DNA of 22,728 nucleotides, taken from positions 1-22,728 of the IMG/VR virus record IMGVR_UViG_3300038299_000034, one strand, 5' to 3'. Position numbers and translations under genes: made by a program. The notes under the pieces are model-generated. The model did no database searches, was not told where the DNA came from, and saw nothing but the letters and a program-made list of their open reading frames with translations. Below, piece after piece: positions 1 through 8,206 of this stretch. This DNA is from a virus. The stretch's first letter is position 1; each line of letters opens with the position of its first letter.

Positions 1-276
1 AAATGCTAAAGTTAGTGGTCTCACGTTACAAGATAGCCAGCTTCCAGACTGAGCGTCTGCAACCCAACGTTTAGTAATACCATCAAACTCGTGTATCTCT
101 TGTTCTAGTTTTTTAAGTGCTATTTGCTTATCTGCTTCACTTAATTGAGAACCACTAATAATAGTCCTTATAACGTTTCCTACAGGAGTATTTCCTGCTA
201 AAGATCCAACAACATCTGGAATCTTCTCAAGAAGAAACTGACCTACCTTAGTATCCTTAAACGCTTTCTTACTCAT
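1..276 (-). CDS. Holin of the 3TM gene-transfer type, partial (N-terminal 92 residues)
   Basis: The gene starts at ATG 276-274, 26 bases after the endolysin stop, and runs off the left edge of the window, so its C-terminal membrane part is missing. The visible 92 residues form a soluble N-terminal region with a charged helix around residues 45-65. This leads into the motif SGSWLSCNVRPLTLAF at residues 77-92, where the first membrane helix begins. A 'D-x-x-S-x-S-W-L-S-x-N-x-R-P-L' signature just before the membrane segments is what I remember from the holin-of-3TMs family (PF11351-like) in phages and gene transfer agents, which permeabilises the inner membrane so that endolysin escapes. Its place directly behind the endolysin fits. 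The membrane helices themselves lie outside the window, so the call rests on the motif and context. Confidence 0.7.
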   Translation of the reverse strand, partial: MSKKAFKDTKVGQFLLEKIPDVVGSLAGNTPVGNVIRTIISGSQLSEADKQIALKKLEQEIHEFDGITKRWVADAQSGSWLSCNVRPLTLAF

Positions 277-302
277 ATATTAAAGTGTTACCTGCAGTAC
301 AA

Positions 303-656
303 CTAATAGAGCCACACAACATTTTGGTCTTTGTCGGGGTCGTTATCTGTATGAATGAAGGAGTCCGAAATTCCAAATCTTGTAAATCCGACCTCACGGA
401 GTGCATCAAGTATGATTGCTCTTCTTCTTGAATCGGTACAATGGATGTCGACCGCATATCCGTACAGGTGTGAGGAATATTTTGCTCCTCCAATATACGC
501 ATTATGCGATTTAGTTCTGAAGCCCGAGTTGATTTTAAGGGGAATCCCTGCAATTTCACGTGCATTGTCGAGCATTTGTAAAGTAGAAGGCTGCATACGA
601 GAACCACTACCAACTTCATCTGGGGAGTCAAATTCGGATATATCAAAATATAACAT
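303..656 (-). CDS. Peptidase M15-type endolysin (D-Ala-D-Ala carboxypeptidase/endopeptidase fold)
   Basis: This 117-aa protein is a minimal M15_3-type zinc peptidase that should cleave peptide cross-links of peptidoglycan at host lysis. The visible signature is SGFRT (residues 44-48), then SSHLYGYAVDI (61-71) supplying zinc ligands H63 and D70, then FIHTD (100-104) supplying H102. Length and motif spacing match the single-domain members of the family. There is no signal peptide or membrane segment, so it should need a holin to reach the wall. It lies 22 bases after the 122-aa membrane protein and is followed by the 3TM holin, forming a lysis cassette. The start ATG 656-654 follows an A-rich leader rather than a Shine-Dalgarno. 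Zinc ligands and fold are family knowledge; the lysis role is inferred from context. Confidence 0.9.
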   Translation of the reverse strand: MLYFDISEFDSPDEVGSGSRMQPSTLQMLDNAREIAGIPLKINSGFRTKSHNAYIGGAKYSSHLYGYAVDIHCTDSRRRAIILDALREVGFTRFGISDSFIHTDNDPDKDQNVVWLY

Positions 657-678
657 ATTTGTTTTTTTTACTAAAATA

Positions 679-1047
679 CTACTTTTTATTCTTTAAATCA
701 AAGATAGAATCAAAAGCTACTGTTCCTGCCAAAGATAACTTATCAATAATGTCAGATTGTAAAGTTATCATTTGCTTTTCATAGGCATCCTTTTGCTGCA
801 CCAACATATCAATATGCTTTGACTGTGATTCTACTTTAGATTGTAATTGAGCAACTTCATCTGGATTACGTCCTATAATTGCGTATATAACCACAGATAA
901 ACTACCTACTATCATTCCTGTAATAGAGACAAATATATCTTTATTGTCAGCAGGAATAGAGTTGTTAGCTAAATATAACAATAGTAAAACTACCATTAAA
1001 AAAATACCTGCAGCTCCGCAATAATGGATTAAATCTCTTTTTTTCAT
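679..1047 (-). CDS. Two-TM membrane protein with C-terminal coiled coil, candidate holin or lysis accessory
   Basis: A 122-aa protein with a short charged N-terminus (MKKRD), a first hydrophobic helix at about residues 11-27 and a second at about 39-59. A polar, heptad-like region (about 64-104, rich in Q, K, S and L) probably forms a coiled coil. Two membrane spans directly upstream of the endolysin make it a holin or lysis-accessory candidate, but I see no family-defining motif. Its ATG (1047-1045) overlaps the stop of the 48-aa membrane gene as ATGA, so the two are translationally coupled. An alternative is a spanin-like or superinfection-related membrane protein. The gene is certain from its coupling and position; the function is only inferred. 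Confidence 0.75.
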   Translation of the reverse strand: MKKRDLIHYCGAAGIFLMVVLLLLYLANNSIPADNKDIFVSITGMIVGSLSVVIYAIIGRNPDEVAQLQSKVESQSKHIDMLVQQKDAYEKQMITLQSDIIDKLSLAGTVAFDSIFDLKNKK

Positions 1048-1190
1048 TTTTTATTCGCTTTATTTATATTAATTGAAGTGTATATTATAGTTAGAACTAA
1101 TACAATAAATTGTAATGCAGGATTTATGTCGCTAAACCCTGTTAAAAGACTAAATAAACTCAAAGCATATATTTTCAAATCTTGTATCAT
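1044..1190 (-). CDS. 48-aa single-TM small protein, coupled between tail and lysis genes
   Basis: A short gene of 48 codons that is easy to miss. Its ATG (1190-1188) shares a base with the stop TAA (1192-1190) of the LamG tail gene, and its own stop TGA (1046-1044) overlaps the ATG of the 122-aa membrane gene. The product begins MIQDLKIYAL and carries one hydrophobic stretch at about residues 24-40 (ALQFIVLVLTIIYTSI), ending in a short Lys/Asn-rich tail. Perfect end-to-end coupling with both neighbours makes it very likely translated. Similar short single-pass proteins sit beside tail and lysis genes in other Bacteroidota phages as far as I recall. A role as a small holin or anti-holin is possible but unproven. 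Confidence 0.8.
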   Translation of the reverse strand: MIQDLKIYALSLFSLLTGFSDINPALQFIVLVLTIIYTSININKANKK

Positions 1191-4100
1191 TATTCCCCTT
1201 CGTTATATAAAGCTGTTATCTCTGCTTGTGTTAATGCTCTAGTATAGTGTTTGGTTTTACTAATTTTGCCAGTACCATAATAAGCTGAAGCCTCTCTACC
1301 TTTTTGAATTCTATGTTTTACAGATGATGAATAACTAGGATAAGAAATCCAACTACTATCTGTTGCTGAACCTGCATTACTTTTTGTGATTGTTCTTTTT
1401 ACTCCGTCAATATATATCTGTCTTTCATCTCCGTCTAATTGAAATACATAGTGATGCCAATTAGAATCTGGAGCTGAGTTTGTTGCTCTGTCTAGAAATG
1501 AATTAGTGGTGCCTCCATCTCTACATTGAATAAAAACTCCATTACTATCATTTCTAACTTGACAAGTAAAATAATCGTTTCCGTTATTAATCGAAGATAC
1601 TGTATAAAGCATTGCTCTAGTTCCAGAGTCTAACTTAACCCAACCCGTTATTGATTTTACACTATTAGTTTGAACAGCGTTACTACTATAAGGGTGTGAT
1701 GAAGTTAAATCTATGTCATCATTACTTCCGTCAAACTGAAAAAATCCAGATACAGCATTACCAAAAGCACCGTTTATAGTTGCATTAAATCCATTCGGAT
1801 AATTACGTTTAGTAAAATTGTAGTTTTGTCTTATTTGGTCTTGTGTAAGGGCTAAAGAACCATAAATTCTTACTTGACCAACCTTAATAGGAGAATAATT
1901 AGCGAAATTTCTACCTATATAAATGTTCTGAGAACCTGAGTTGTATTGAAGTGAACCTGATTGTGAGGAATTAAATCTTAACTCTCCGCTAACGTAAAGT
2001 TTCATAAAAGAACCGTCGTAAGTATAAACTAAATGCTCCCACTTATCTTTAACAATACTAACTCCTGAACTTAAAGAAGTCCAAGTACCCGACTTGTTCA
2101 TAGATATACCCCAAGTATCTTCGGTATAATGGTTATAAATCATCCATCCCCCATAAGGAGATGTTCCATTAGTTGCACTAACAACCCCCCAGTATTTATT
2201 TTCTGTATTACTTTTTGCATTTACCCAGACTTCAACTGAAAAGGCATTACCTGCAGGAATTATGCTTGAAGCACTACCTATCTCTACATAGTCATTACTA
2301 CCATCAAAATCTAAATAGTTACCTAATTCAGAATCAAAAGTAGCTCCCGAAATAGTTGCATTACTTCCACTTAAAGCAGTCCAAGTAGATGGAGTATTAC
2401 TATATCCACTTTCTCCATATTGTGGGAAACTAGCTGCATCTAAATGTAAATCTAAATCAACTGCGTTGTATATTCTTGTAGCATCGTAGTTTGATTTTAT
2501 TTGTTCTTGTGTTAAGACTGATGAGTATATTCTAACTTGACTTACCTGTCCATTTAACCATTTAGTCCCAGCAGTTGACTGACCTCGTCTATCATTACCA
2601 ATACTACCGTAAAGAGGACTAGAAAAACCGTTAAAACTTTGACTTACAGTCGCATCTAGTTCGCCATCAATGTAAATTTTGAGTTCAGAAGATGTTAATG
2701 TAACTGCAATATGTGTCCATTTATTAGTTACTAAATCCGTATTCCCACGAGCTATATTTATATGTGCCGAACTTCCAAATACCATTAATTTATTATTTGT
2801 ATTCGACTTTGATAAACCTATAAAATTAGCATTATTTGAAGTAAAATCGTGAAAATACAAGTGCCTACTTTCTAATAGATTATCTAGTTTAACCCAATAT
2901 TCAAAAGTACAATTGTTAAAAGTTGATGCGGATATATTATTCCCACTATTTAAACGTACCTCATCATTACTGCCATCGAAATTAAAATAATCAGCACTAT
3001 CATTATTAACATAAGTAGCACCTGTAATAGTTCCATCGTAGTCATTTGAAGTGCCGTCTAACCAATTACCAGAACCTGAATAGCTATTAGCATCTAAGTT
3101 TAATTCTAAGTCAGTAGTCAGAACACTACCTGCTGTAAAGTTATCTTTATCTGGTATTAAACTTGTTTCGTTAGTGCTTTTAGCTACTGCGTAGTATATA
3201 AAATGTTGGCTATTATTATTAAAAGATACTCCGTTAAAAGAAAAACCATCTCTGTGGATGTTTATACTAGTACTAGGTGTAGCAGTAGTACCAGTTGTGT
3301 TTGCTCTAAGGTATTGATTAAATTCACCAGAAGTTGTACTTGTTTTATTATCTACTATCCACCAATCTTGAACCCCATCTGCTCTCTTAATCATAATAAA
3401 AGCAGGTTCAAAACCAGTATAAACTTTATTTCCTGCCGCACTTGTTCCCCAATAACTACCTACTTTACTTACACCTCTTTTAGAAGCGAAGCAGTAAGCT
3501 ATATTTTCTCCGTTAGCTGGGTCGTGTCCGCTATTAGTAGAAAGCCTAAAAACAGAGGCATCAGGAGAACTCGCGCCCCAATAATTAGAAATGGATATAT
3601 TTGCTCCGTTGGAATTAAGTTGTATTAACTTATCTTTTCCTAATGATTTATGATAACATTGCCAATTAGAGTCAGCGCCTGTTCTTTTAGTTATTATAAA
3701 TTCAGGTGGCACGCTTAATCCGTGTCCGACCGTACCCGAAGCTGTTCCTGTATATTCAACAATACTAAAACCTAAATCATTATTAGCACTAACTTGCGAA
3801 GTTATACTTCCATCCGTATTAGATACCGCAGCACCTCCTGCTTTAAAACACCAATTAACGTAGTTGTAGCTACCACGATTGAAGTAATAAAACCCTGATC
3901 CAGTTCCTTTTGTAGCTGTAAATCCATCCGAATCAAAAGAGCTTATATAACCATTTACTCTACCATCAAAACCTGATTGACCATTAGTTAAGGATGTCGA
4001 TAACATTCTTTCTCCAGCCGAATTTACACCATTACCAACGCCCCGAACAGAATCATATACTGAATTTATTTGAGTTGCATTTCTGGCTTTTGTTATAACC

Positions 4101-4372
4101 AAGTCGGGTTGAAAACCTACTCCAGTTATTTGTCTAGTAGTTCCACTACTATTTCCATTATGAAGAACAGTATTAAAATGTTCCGATACATTGTTAGCAG
4201 GTGTATATTCGTGGTCAGTTATATCAACCCATTCTGAACCGTCTCCGTCGTAGCTATCTACATCATTGGCATCTAAATGAAGTATCAATCCTTCTTCCTG
4301 ATTCCCAGTTCCTGCTCCACCGCTTCCTGCTGCTGCAACCTCTGTATCTATAAGTCTTTCGTTAATCGCCAT
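1190..4372 (-). CDS. LamG (concanavalin-like) repeat tail protein with DUF7483-like region, probable receptor-binding protein
   Basis: A 1060-aa protein, probably displayed at the tail tip and binding surface glycans. Domains in order: a Gly/Ala-rich linker (about 13-24); an isolated LamG-like opening (LILHLDAND, 29-37); a long region at about 62-400 resembling DUF7483, with repeated 'GFxPxxxITKR/MIKR' strands at 86-96, 222-230 and 320-330 and several W-containing strands; then three concanavalin-like LamG domains at about 421-636, 638-856 and 861-1058. Each LamG carries the strand FDGSND (465-470, 689-694, 880-885), a KW/NWxH strand and an IYIDG or LYVSG strand. Each ends with LTQ(E/D/A)xI near its C-terminus (620-625, 842-847, 1047-1052). 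It follows a fibre-assembly-like gene and precedes the lysis genes. Glycan binding is family-level inference; no catalytic residues were recognised. Confidence 0.85.
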   Translation of the reverse strand: MAINERLIDTEVAAAGSGGAGTGNQEEGLILHLDANDVDSYDGDGSEWVDITDHEYTPANNVSEHFNTVLHNGNSSGTTRQITGVGFQPDLVITKARNATQINSVYDSVRGVGNGVNSAGERMLSTSLTNGQSGFDGRVNGYISSFDSDGFTATKGTGSGFYYFNRGSYNYVNWCFKAGGAAVSNTDGSITSQVSANNDLGFSIVEYTGTASGTVGHGLSVPPEFIITKRTGADSNWQCYHKSLGKDKLIQLNSNGANISISNYWGASSPDASVFRLSTNSGHDPANGENIAYCFASKRGVSKVGSYWGTSAAGNKVYTGFEPAFIMIKRADGVQDWWIVDNKTSTTSGEFNQYLRANTTGTTATPSTSINIHRDGFSFNGVSFNNNSQHFIYYAVAKSTNETSLIPDKDNFTAGSVLTTDLELNLDANSYSGSGNWLDGTSNDYDGTITGATYVNNDSADYFNFDGSNDEVRLNSGNNISASTFNNCTFEYWVKLDNLLESRHLYFHDFTSNNANFIGLSKSNTNNKLMVFGSSAHINIARGNTDLVTNKWTHIAVTLTSSELKIYIDGELDATVSQSFNGFSSPLYGSIGNDRRGQSTAGTKWLNGQVSQVRIYSSVLTQEQIKSNYDATRIYNAVDLDLHLDAASFPQYGESGYSNTPSTWTALSGSNATISGATFDSELGNYLDFDGSNDYVEIGSASSIIPAGNAFSVEVWVNAKSNTENKYWGVVSATNGTSPYGGWMIYNHYTEDTWGISMNKSGTWTSLSSGVSIVKDKWEHLVYTYDGSFMKLYVSGELRFNSSQSGSLQYNSGSQNIYIGRNFANYSPIKVGQVRIYGSLALTQDQIRQNYNFTKRNYPNGFNATINGAFGNAVSGFFQFDGSNDDIDLTSSHPYSSNAVQTNSVKSITGWVKLDSGTRAMLYTVSSINNGNDYFTCQVRNDSNGVFIQCRDGGTTNSFLDRATNSAPDSNWHHYVFQLDGDERQIYIDGVKRTITKSNAGSATDSSWISYPSYSSSVKHRIQKGREASAYYGTGKISKTKHYTRALTQAEITALYNEGE

Positions 4373-4381
4373 ATAAGGGAT

Positions 4382-4891
4382 TTAAAAGTTAATATCGTAC
4401 TTCAAAATAGAAGCCTTTGTAGTAAGTGCGTTTATTTCACCCTCTTTAGTTGTTACGCTTGTTCTTATACCATCACGTTCTGTTACTATATCAGAAGGTA
4501 TGTCAGTACCTTTTTCAGCCTTTCTAATAGCATACCAGTCAGTTGCAGATAGTTTATCATAGGCAACCTTTTTAAGTTCTTCTATTCTACTTGTTTTAAG
4601 CTGTGCTACTGTTTCAGAAATTACCTTCGTTTTTTTATCGTAGGTAAACACTTCTCTTGTAGCTTCGTTTCCATCAATATCAGTATAGGCATAAGCGCTG
4701 TCGAAATGTAGATTATAAACAACCTCTGTTACTGAATCGTATGTCGGTGTTATAACATCAAAGAACCCTAACGCTTCAAGTTCATCTGTTGTTAATCTCT
4801 TTGCATTTGTTATGGTTTTAGTTGGCTCAAACAACGTTTCTGGAATGCTTGAGTACTTTACTATTTTACCGCTTTCTAATCTTGCTTTCAT
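4382..4891 (-). CDS. Tail fibre assembly-like protein
   Basis: A 169-aa protein whose second half reads KLSATDWYAIRKAEKGT (about 113-129) followed by IPSDIVTERDGIR. This is the 'L-x-x-TDW-x-x-x-R-x-x-E-x-G-x-x-IP' signature seen at the C-terminus of many phage tail-fibre assembly and fibre-associated proteins, which help fold or attach the fibre. The N-terminal half (about 1-90) is a variable beta-rich region containing a Y-D-S-V-T-E strand. Its ATG (4891-4889) shares a base with the stop of the 854-aa fibre gene, so it is translated right after the fibre it presumably serves, and the LamG protein follows ten bases later. It could instead be a minor structural component of the fibre complex. 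Confidence 0.7.
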   Translation of the reverse strand: MKARLESGKIVKYSSIPETLFEPTKTITNAKRLTTDELEALGFFDVITPTYDSVTEVVYNLHFDSAYAYTDIDGNEATREVFTYDKKTKVISETVAQLKTSRIEELKKVAYDKLSATDWYAIRKAEKGTDIPSDIVTERDGIRTSVTTKEGEINALTTKASILKYDINF

Positions 4892-7455
4892 TATGCTGTA
4901 TAATTTGATATAGTAGCAAAAATTTCAGTACTACCGTTAGTTGATATTAATTGAATTACATTAGTCGCTGTACCTGAATATGTTCCGTTTAGTGTCTTAA
5001 CACTACTTGGCAAAGTTAATGAATAATCTCCACTTATAACTAAAGTTTTGACCATTCCTGTACTTACATTTGAAAATGTCAAAGTAGTGTTAGCTGACAA
5101 TGTTTTAGTAAATATTGATGCGGCGCTAAAATCTACACTTGAAGCTGAGATTGCAGAGCTAGTTGTAAATTCGTTAGCTAATTTTGCGCTTGTTATAACA
5201 TCGTTTGCTATAGTTAAAGTAGTAAGACCTGTAACCTCTCCTCCTGTATGAGTAATATTTGTATTAGTGTCTTGTGCTAAGTCTCTCCATGAAGACCATG
5301 TACCGTTATAATAACTTCTATTATAAAAAGCGCTACTATTATACTGGTCATAGGTTTGTGTGACGTGAGTTGAATTTCCATTAGCCTGAACGACAGTAAG
5401 AACACCAGCGGCAGCTACTGGATAATTACTTCCATTAGTTGCGTCTGAATTTGAATTCTGCGTATAATATCCAGTATTGACATAATTATTTAAGTTTTCA
5501 TTCGAGGGAATAACGCCTCCTGCAACTTTAAACATATTAACGTCTAACTCTATACCGTTTCCAGCACTATACGTTGTGTCGGTATCAGTAGAGGATATCA
5601 CTCCGCCTGAAGTTATAGCAATATTATTTCCAGCAGAAAATTTACCTCTTACTTGCGAATCACTAAGCTGGGTATTTGTATCAGTAGATGATATAGTACC
5701 GTCTGAACCTATAGCAATATTAGAACCTGCTGTAAATACATTTATTACTTCTGAGTCAGTTAACTGAGTGTTTGTGTCTGTAAATACTGCTCCAGAAGGA
5801 ACTGGAGTCTTAACATTATCATAAGCCCAGTTTGAACTAATTGAAGTAGTTGTTGCGGCGTCTACAGGACTGTCGTGTATTGCTCTTTGAGTATTTGTAT
5901 CTGTAAATACTGCGTTAGCTGGAACTGCTGTCTTAACGTTGTCATATGCCCAGTTTGAAGAGATAGATGTAGTTGTAGCTCCATCTATTGGAGTATCGTG
6001 TATTGGTCTTTGAGTATTTGTATCAGTTGCAGAAATCTCTCCGCCTGAAGTTATACTAATGTTAGACCCTGCAGAAAATGCTCCTCTTGCTCTGGCAGTA
6101 GTATGATACAAATTAGTCGAACCTTCATCAACATCATCTGTGTCTAGTGATACTACTCCAGCTGCACCGTTTACAGAAGTAACTAAATTACTGTCATCTA
6201 ACAAGGCTGACAAATCTAAAGTAAATGTGGTATTATCGTCTCTTGTGAAAGTAACAATTCCTGTAGCGGCTGCAAGTGTACCGCTTGTAATAGACCTAGA
6301 ATCTTCATCTAAGTATGCCGCTAAATTAACAGTGTCTGTAGAACCATCCCCTCTAGTTAATGTTAAATTGTTACCAGATATACTAAGTACTGTAGAGCCT
6401 GAGCCTAAAGCTTGGCTACTACTACCTTCAACTAAACCGCTAATATTTGGTTTATTAAGTATCTGAGAAAGTCCAGAGGTTGAATTCCAGTCAGATTGTA
6501 CGTTAGAGACTTTAGCACTGTTTGCTGTGATAGCACTAGCTTGAGCAGATGTTATTCCTGTTTTTCCAGTGTTAGCCGATATAGCACTAGCTTGAGCGGA
6601 TGTTATTCCAGTTTTAGCTGAATTAGCGGATATTGCTGAGGCTTGAGCAGATGTTATTCCCGTCTTACTTGAATTAGTGGATATTGCTGAGGCTTGAGCG
6701 CTTGTAATAGTAGTAGTATCTCCAGCGAGTGCATCTGTAGCTGTTGTGCCTACAGTTAATAAAGTTGGTAAGTTTGAAATATCTGAAGTATAATCAACTT
6801 GTCCTACTGAAATTTCTTGACCGCTAATTGTTAAATAATCTTGACCAGTTAAAGTAACATCAGTAGAGTTATCAGTTCCAGCAGCATCTACTCCTAAAGC
6901 TGTTCTTGCACCTGAAGCAGATGTGCTTCCCGTACCTCCAGAAGATACAGGCAAAGTATTTGTCACTCCAGAAGATAAGTCAACATCATCTACTGATAAG
7001 ACACCACTTGAATAAGTAAGTCCACCTCCAGCGACAGAACTAGCTAAAGCAACATCATCACTATTAACAGTTATACCGTCTCCTGCACCTACATTTAAAG
7101 TAGCAGCACCTCCAGCTTCGTTAGTTCCAGTTAAACCGCTACCTGCATTTACATCTGTAATATCTGCTGAAACATCAAAGTCTAGTGTTCCATCACTATC
7201 GTCATATGTAACAGTTATATTGTTTTCTGTATTTCCAGTAACCATACCACCAATAACATCTTGAATCTTCTCAGTAATATGCGTATCAAAGTTAGTTGAA
7301 GGTACTATTTCAGAATCGGTTAGATTTTCTGCATCAGTATCTCCATATATCTCAGCGAACATCTTTCTTACTTTTCTAAAAGCTGCTCTTAATACATCTC
7401 CATCATTAGCATTGTCTGCCGAGCCGAGATTAATGTTTTCTTGATTTGTTGCCAT
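4891..7455 (-). CDS. Tail fibre with tandem repeats and pyocin-knob-like domain
   Basis: An 854-aa low-complexity fibre rich in S, T, N, D, G and A. The N-terminus (INLGSADNANDGDVLRAAF, 8-26, then FAEIYGD) matches the common phage-fibre opening 'INxGxxxNDGTGDxLRxAFxKxNxNFxELY', probably the tail attachment part. The shaft contains four tandem SAQASAI repeats (residues 250-315), two 41-residue repeats ending AVFTDTNTQ (483-523 and 524-564) and three 'FxAGxNIxI' units. Residues about 650-728 (NENLNNYVNTGYYTQ, later YNGTWSSWRDLA) look like a pyocin-knob domain, a receptor or glycan-contact module. The C-terminal 90 residues form a beta-rich cap with VKTLVISGDYSLTLPSSVK. It is preceded two bases upstream by the stop of the 53-aa gene. 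Fibre identity is strong; the receptor is unknown. Confidence 0.88.
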   Translation of the reverse strand: MATNQENINLGSADNANDGDVLRAAFRKVRKMFAEIYGDTDAENLTDSEIVPSTNFDTHITEKIQDVIGGMVTGNTENNITVTYDDSDGTLDFDVSADITDVNAGSGLTGTNEAGGAATLNVGAGDGITVNSDDVALASSVAGGGLTYSSGVLSVDDVDLSSGVTNTLPVSSGGTGSTSASGARTALGVDAAGTDNSTDVTLTGQDYLTISGQEISVGQVDYTSDISNLPTLLTVGTTATDALAGDTTTITSAQASAISTNSSKTGITSAQASAISANSAKTGITSAQASAISANTGKTGITSAQASAITANSAKVSNVQSDWNSTSGLSQILNKPNISGLVEGSSSQALGSGSTVLSISGNNLTLTRGDGSTDTVNLAAYLDEDSRSITSGTLAAATGIVTFTRDDNTTFTLDLSALLDDSNLVTSVNGAAGVVSLDTDDVDEGSTNLYHTTARARGAFSAGSNISITSGGEISATDTNTQRPIHDTPIDGATTTSISSNWAYDNVKTAVPANAVFTDTNTQRAIHDSPVDAATTTSISSNWAYDNVKTPVPSGAVFTDTNTQLTDSEVINVFTAGSNIAIGSDGTISSTDTNTQLSDSQVRGKFSAGNNIAITSGGVISSTDTDTTYSAGNGIELDVNMFKVAGGVIPSNENLNNYVNTGYYTQNSNSDATNGSNYPVAAAGVLTVVQANGNSTHVTQTYDQYNSSAFYNRSYYNGTWSSWRDLAQDTNTNITHTGGEVTGLTTLTIANDVITSAKLANEFTTSSAISASSVDFSAASIFTKTLSANTTLTFSNVSTGMVKTLVISGDYSLTLPSSVKTLNGTYSGTATNVIQLISTNGSTEIFATISNYTA
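5764..6009 (-). repeat. Two tandem 123-bp repeats coding 41-residue fibre units
   Basis: Two adjacent 123-bp units (6009-5887 and 5886-5764) encode near-identical 41-residue segments that share the core TSISSNWAYDNVKT and end in AVFTDTNTQ. They differ at about eight residues. The DNA differs at many third positions, so the copies are not a recent duplication. They are shaft modules of the tail fibre. Confidence 0.85.
6511..6708 (-). repeat. Four tandem 45-51-bp repeats coding SAQASAI units in the fibre
   Basis: Three 17-residue units and a 15-residue last unit encode 'ITSAQASAI(S/T)xN(S/T)xKTG' in the tail fibre (residues 250-315). Similarity is also clear at DNA level (gcttgagcagatgttattcc and variants on the plus strand). 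Such short alanine/serine repeats are typical of elongated trimeric shafts. Confidence 0.9.
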
Positions 7456-7456
7456 T

Positions 7457-7618
7457 TTAGTTTATTCTATTTGTTATGCTATCTATTAATATGTTAACAC
7501 TATCTATTAGTATTGTTACAGCTGACGCAGTTAACGCAGCAGCTTTATTAAAACCTATATGGATAAAAGATTGTATTCTACCCCAGTTAGTTGTTTCGTA
7601 TATCTTTCCCCAGCTCAT
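7457..7618 (-). CDS. 53-aa small protein between connector and fibre genes
   Basis: A 53-codon frame starting at ATG 7618-7616 and ending one base before the fibre ATG, with a purine-rich stretch (AGAAAGAAAT) ahead of the start. The product opens MSWGKIYETTNWGRIQ. The 'SWGxIYxxTxWG' opening recalls short proteins encoded just upstream of fibres in marine phages. The second half (about 24-48) is amphipathic to hydrophobic with the repeat ILIDSVNILIDSI. It could be a small baseplate or fibre-adaptor piece. It has no cysteines or clear membrane span. Tight spacing to the fibre and the absence of any competing frame support a real gene. The 84 bases upstream, back to the connector gene, contain nothing I can name. 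Confidence 0.65.
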   Translation of the reverse strand: MSWGKIYETTNWGRIQSFIHIGFNKAAALTASAVTILIDSVNILIDSITNRIN

Positions 7619-7702
7619 TATATTTCTTTCTAATATAACTAGAAAGTTTAACTTCGTTCTTTTGTTTTGGTTTATATTGACCTATTTTTTTTCTCTCTCT
7701 CA

Positions 7703-8206
7703 CTACAAAACCCAGCTAGTATAAATTGTATCTTTATCTGGATATATATCTTCGTTATTATTAGAGTAGTACTCTGGGAACTTACTAGAAGCATTATAGT
7801 TCATATAATCTATAAACTTGTTAGAGTAGTACTCAGCGTAATCTCTTTCTTTAGCAACAAGATGATCCACCTCTCTTTTTTCTGCAGTCTGACTATTCTC
7901 ACTACTATGCTTATGGACACCACTATTAGATATAGTATATGAAGCAAAAGGTAAGTATTCTGCCATTGCGTAATGAATTAACATAGGCACAATATAATCA
8001 TTTTTTAATGCTAGATAATCTCCAGAAAGGTTATTTGATTCAATATCCGAACTTATTCTATCATACAAATCCGTACCTAAGAAATTACGAACATGTATCT
8101 CTTGTGCCAATTTTATGAATTGAATAAATTTATCAGTATCAACACTACCACTAAGTGCAGTATTTTTTACTAAGTCTTTTCTTGTTATAAATAGTGCTGT
8201 AGCCAT
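7703..8206 (-). CDS. Head-tail connector-like protein (DUF6712-like)
   Basis: A 167-aa mostly helical protein that begins with ALFITRKDLVKNTALSGSVD and contains FIKLAQEIHVRNFLGTDLYD (28-47). It then has a YIVPMLIHYAMAEYLPF helix (71-87) and a polar insert rich in S, H and E. This pattern matches the DUF6712 family as I remember it, small proteins next to the portal in Bacteroidota phages that resemble head-completion adaptors. Its ATG (8206-8204) shares a base with the portal stop (TAATG), so it is coupled to the portal. In that position it most likely forms the ring below the portal that joins head and tail. The family name is from memory; the connector role is contextual. Confidence 0.72.
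   Translation of the reverse strand: MATALFITRKDLVKNTALSGSVDTDKFIQFIKLAQEIHVRNFLGTDLYDRISSDIESNNLSGDYLALKNDYIVPMLIHYAMAEYLPFASYTISNSGVHKHSSENSQTAEKREVDHLVAKERDYAEYYSNKFIDYMNYNASSKFPEYYSNNNEDIYPDKDTIYTSWVL

Noticed and set aside
269-646. Open minus-strand frame of 125 codons overlapping the endolysin
   Set aside because: It lies almost wholly over the M15 peptidase gene in another frame; the peptidase has conserved zinc ligands and this frame has no recognisable features.
355-696. Plus-strand frame opposite the endolysin
   Set aside because: Antisense to a clear gene, with no promoter or family motif; a chance frame.
3203-3628. Plus-strand frame inside the LamG gene
   Set aside because: Ser/Thr/Arg-rich low-complexity translation that mirrors the repetitive codons of the LamG protein on the other strand.
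6140-6466. Plus-strand frame inside the fibre gene
   Set aside because: Its valine/serine/proline bias comes from the complement of the fibre's repeats; no independent evidence.
4891-7455. Diversity-generating retroelement target in the fibre
   Set aside because: No reverse transcriptase, template repeat or adenine-rich variable repeat is seen in the window.
7476-7942. Two hydrophobic plus-strand frames near the fibre/connector junction
   Set aside because: They overlap the 53-aa and connector genes on the minus strand and owe their hydrophobic look to T-rich DNA.
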